Positions 63,801 through 64,000 of a DNA stretch of 64,000 bases are shown piece after piece (within the stretch, counting starts at the first letter, position 1; each line of letters opens with the position of its first letter). A model generated the notes under the pieces. That model did not search any database and was not told the origin of the DNA. It saw only the letters and a list, made by a program, of their open reading frames with translations. Source of the stretch: Nansenia antarctica (Eukaryota > Chordata > Actinopteri > Argentiniformes > Microstomatidae); assembly GCA_963989245.1 (NCBI GenBank), contig OZ022345.1:24247196-24311195 (forward strand). Reading direction: 5' to 3'. Position numbers and translations under genes: made by a program.

Positions 63801-64000
63801 AGCCTAGCTAACAGGCCTCCCCGGCGGCCCCGTCGTTGCTTACGGTCTCGCCGCCGGCGTTTTCGCCTCAGGGAGGGGACTGAGTACCAGGATTCTCCCG
63901 GTACACGGGCGATCTCGTGATATATCCTGTTTTGCTTCAGGAACTCCGCTGTAACTGTCTTGTCGTTTTGCGTGCCGACTTCTAATAAGTCGAGCCTGCT
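60896..64000 (-). mobile_element. L2-type LINE, runs off the window
   Basis: The 3' end is at about 60896 with CATT repeats (as ATGAATGAATGA on plus). Coding runs leftward from beyond 64000. The same 3' UTR occurs, split by a MITE, in the two 2.1-kb TIR elements. Contains endonuclease, RT and C-terminal parts in three frames. Confidence 0.88.
61259..63980 (-). pseudogene. L2-type ORF2: endonuclease and RT, frameshifted
   Basis: Three frames in series. The first (to 63506, continuing past the window edge) has a basic R-rich lead, then IFLSNVRSLTNKMDELRLQV, LTETWL and RGGGIII of the apurinic-type endonuclease. A one-base shift near 63510 leads to the second (63480 to 61696): IAGDFIHVDL, GMSDHVSIL, then RT with YRPVALTPIIMKCFEK, FVDFSSAFNTI, SPQGCVLSP and FADDTTVV. 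Near 61735 the frame is lost where about 100 bp between the RT palm and thumb appears deleted. The third (61717 to 61259) carries RAQQRLYTLRVLRK to the C-terminal end. Not functional. Confidence 0.9.

Overview
The window reads as nuclear DNA of a ray-finned (teleost-like) fish. The evidence is one host gene of the fish-specific C2H2 zinc-finger type with introns, set among transposon families that occur together in fish: L2-type and I-type LINEs, a Penelope-like element, a Tf1/sushi chromovirus, hAT, Tc1/mariner-like and Harbinger DNA transposons, and a gamma/epsilon-like endogenous retrovirus. I cannot name the species. I see no tRNA, rRNA, CRISPR or bacterial features.

Region 1 (1-26.1 kb) is a rearranged zinc-finger locus. 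A tandem duplication gives two first exons (5626-5818, 14890-15082), three complete second exons (7104-7391, 16471-16758, 17929-18201), a broken fourth copy (19280) and a single zinc-finger exon (25390-26099) with six intact fingers. All visible splice junctions are phase 1, so the exons can be joined in several combinations. The duplicated unit also carries a Penelope fragment, an I-type LINE RNase H fragment and a 31-bp minisatellite. A nearly full-length L2-type LINE (9169-13452) sits in the second copy; the first copy supplies the empty site. The last intron holds a 2.95-kb hAT element with another hAT and an orphan integrase reading frame inside it.

Region 2 (26.2-49.6 kb) is dominated by a young provirus (28491-46816) with almost identical 484/486-bp LTRs and a CAGA target duplication. 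Its order is LTR, unusually long 2.6-kb leader, gag, in-frame UAG, protease, extra domain, reverse transcriptase/RNase H/integrase, env, LTR. Three points stand out. The extra domain between protease and RT has two H-x-T-L motifs like a 2H phosphoesterase. The leader has six evenly spaced matches to the CTCF core motif. The pol frame is cut by an intact sushi-type Ty3/gypsy element (35267-40702) with apparently identical LTRs and a self-priming site. Two copies of a 2.1-kb terminal-inverted-repeat element lie on either side of the provirus.

Region 3 (49.6-64 kb) is a patchwork: a Harbinger transposon with its Myb-like and nuclease genes (nuclease frameshifted), two solo LTRs, a MITE, an I-type LINE 3' fragment, the env/LTR end of a second retrovirus, a 1.7-kb guanine-rich minisatellite, and an L2 LINE on the minus strand that runs off the window end.

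Apart from the zinc-finger gene, nothing here looks like a host gene. The genes do not form a pathway: the layout records successive, often nested, insertions into a zinc-finger locus.
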